Translations under genes and position numbers: made by a program
Shown: positions 6,306 to 6,968 of the stretch, one piece after another
Layout of the letters: each line of letters begins with the position of its first letter
Position numbering within the stretch: position 1 is the stretch's first letter
The notes under the pieces: model-generated
Seen by the model: only the letters and a program-made list of their open reading frames with translations
Told to the model about the DNA's origin: nothing
The model's database searches: none
Assembly (NCBI GenBank): GCA_045579055.1
Contig: JAZNLK010000154.1
Coordinates: 1-6,968 of the forward strand
Reading direction: 5' to 3'
DNA length: 6,968 nt
From: SIG440 sp045579055
GTDB taxonomy: Bacteria > Bacillota > Clostridia > Monoglobales > Monoglobaceae

Positions 6306-6968
6306 TTAGTGGTGGAAGAGACGCATCTTAGTAAACGCCATCACCATTCCAAACTCATTACATCTTGCGATTACGTTATCATCACGGATTGAACCGCCCG
6401 GTTCTGCGATATAGGTTACGCCGCTCTTTGCCGCACGTTCGATGTTATCACCGAAGGGGAAGAATGCATCACTGCCAAGAGCAACACCCTTTATGCCGGC
6501 AAGATATGCCTTCTTTTCTTCTCTTGTGAGAGGTTCGGGCTTGTGGGTGAAGAGTGCTTCCCACTTGCCGTCTGCAAGAACGTCTTCATCATCATCTGAG
6601 ATATATACGTCAATTGTGTTGTCACGGTCGGGTCTTCCGATGGTGTCAAGGAAGGGAAGGTTGAGAACCTTTTCGTGCTGACGGAGATGCCAGATGTCAG
6701 CCTTGTTGCCAGCAAGTCGTGTACAGTGGATTCTTGACTGCTGACCTGCACCAACACCGATTGCCTGACCGTCCTTGGCAAAGCAAACCGAATTACTCTG
6801 TGTGTACTTGAGTGTAATCAATGCAATAATCAAGTCTCTCTTTGCCGAATCGGGCATTTCCTTGTTTTCGGTAACGATTTCAGAAAGAAGTTCTTCATCA
6901 ATCTTGAAGTTGTTTCTGCCCTGCTCGAATGAGATGCCATATACCATCTTGACTTCCTGTTCTGCAGG
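6306..6968 (-). CDS. purH: AICAR formyltransferase (ATIC-like PurH), C-terminal part; 5' end beyond right edge
   Basis: Transfers a formyl group from 10-formyl-THF to AICAR, giving FAICAR, the next-to-last step of IMP synthesis. The last 220 codons are present. The open frame continues upstream of the internal ATG at 6947 to the window edge (residues PAEQEVK before it), so that ATG is not the start. Visible family motifs are YTQSNSV, GVGAGQQSRIHCTRLAGNKA, SDAFFPFGDN, SGVTYIAEPGGS and the terminal MRLFHH. These read like the C-terminal half of eukaryotic ATIC (GAGQQSRIHCTRLAGDKA, LRLFHH) rather than common bacterial PurH (GAGQMSR, GMRHFRH). Residues matching those I recall as AICAR-binding in human ATIC (Asn431, Phe541, Asp546, Arg588) all appear kept. 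Some Clostridia have this type as a free-standing transformylase of about 390 residues with a separate IMP cyclohydrolase. Whether a cyclohydrolase domain is fused here cannot be seen. Confidence 0.93.
   Translation of the reverse strand, partial: PAEQEVKMVYGISFEQGRNNFKIDEELLSEIVTENKEMPDSAKRDLIIALITLKYTQSNSVCFAKDGQAIGVGAGQQSRIHCTRLAGNKADIWHLRQHEKVLNLPFLDTIGRPDRDNTIDVYISDDDEDVLADGKWEALFTHKPEPLTREEKKAYLAGIKGVALGSDAFFPFGDNIERAAKSGVTYIAEPGGSIRDDNVIARCNEFGMVMAFTKMRLFHH

Noticed and set aside
6306..6947. ATG at 6947 as the start of a 213-residue protein
   Set aside because: The frame stays open to the window edge, the family is far longer, and there is no ribosome site suited to this ATG; it is an internal methionine.

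Overview
The window is a minus-strand block of de novo purine biosynthesis and one-carbon genes. Read in the direction of transcription, from the right edge to the left, the order is: the end of an AICAR formyltransferase gene (purH type), purD, a long fused purL, and the first half of fhs (formate-tetrahydrofolate ligase). The fused Firmicutes-type PurL, the strong AGGAGGT-type ribosome sites and the style of the intergenic repeats suggest an anaerobic Clostridia-class bacterium. An Oscillospiraceae/Ruminococcaceae-like gut lineage is most likely, but this rests on recalled family knowledge and not on a search.

Layout by region. 1-882 holds the N-terminal 294 codons of fhs, which runs off the left edge. 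883-1087 is a 205-nt gap holding the fhs ribosome site and a 118-bp hairpin-rich palindromic repeat. 1088-4777 is purL, complete, with all catalytic motifs. 4778-4791 is a 14-nt gap containing the purL ribosome site. 4792-6054 is purD, complete. 6055-6305 is a 251-nt gap made almost wholly of inverted-repeat DNA: an A/U hairpin, a GC-rich repeat framed by 8-bp inverted repeats, and a 110-bp imperfect palindrome that begins just after the purH stop. 6306-6968 is the C-terminal 220 codons of the AICAR formyltransferase, open at the right edge.

How the genes work together. PurD makes GAR. PurL converts FGAR to FGAM using glutamine. The PurH-type enzyme formylates AICAR with 10-formyl-THF. Fhs makes 10-formyl-THF from formate and THF, so it sits where it can supply the formyl donor. 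The purD-purL spacing indicates co-transcription; co-transcription across the two repeat-filled gaps is plausible but not shown.

I see no clearly new multi-gene system here; the coding content is ordinary housekeeping. The features worth a second look are the non-coding palindromes. One is a 10-bp perfect complementarity between the long palindrome after purH and the purD ribosome site, which could form a competing, ribosome-site-blocking structure. Another is a composite repeat upstream of fhs whose two halves keep the same hairpins with different base pairs. The AICAR formyltransferase also has a C-terminus that looks like eukaryotic ATIC and unlike the common bacterial PurH.
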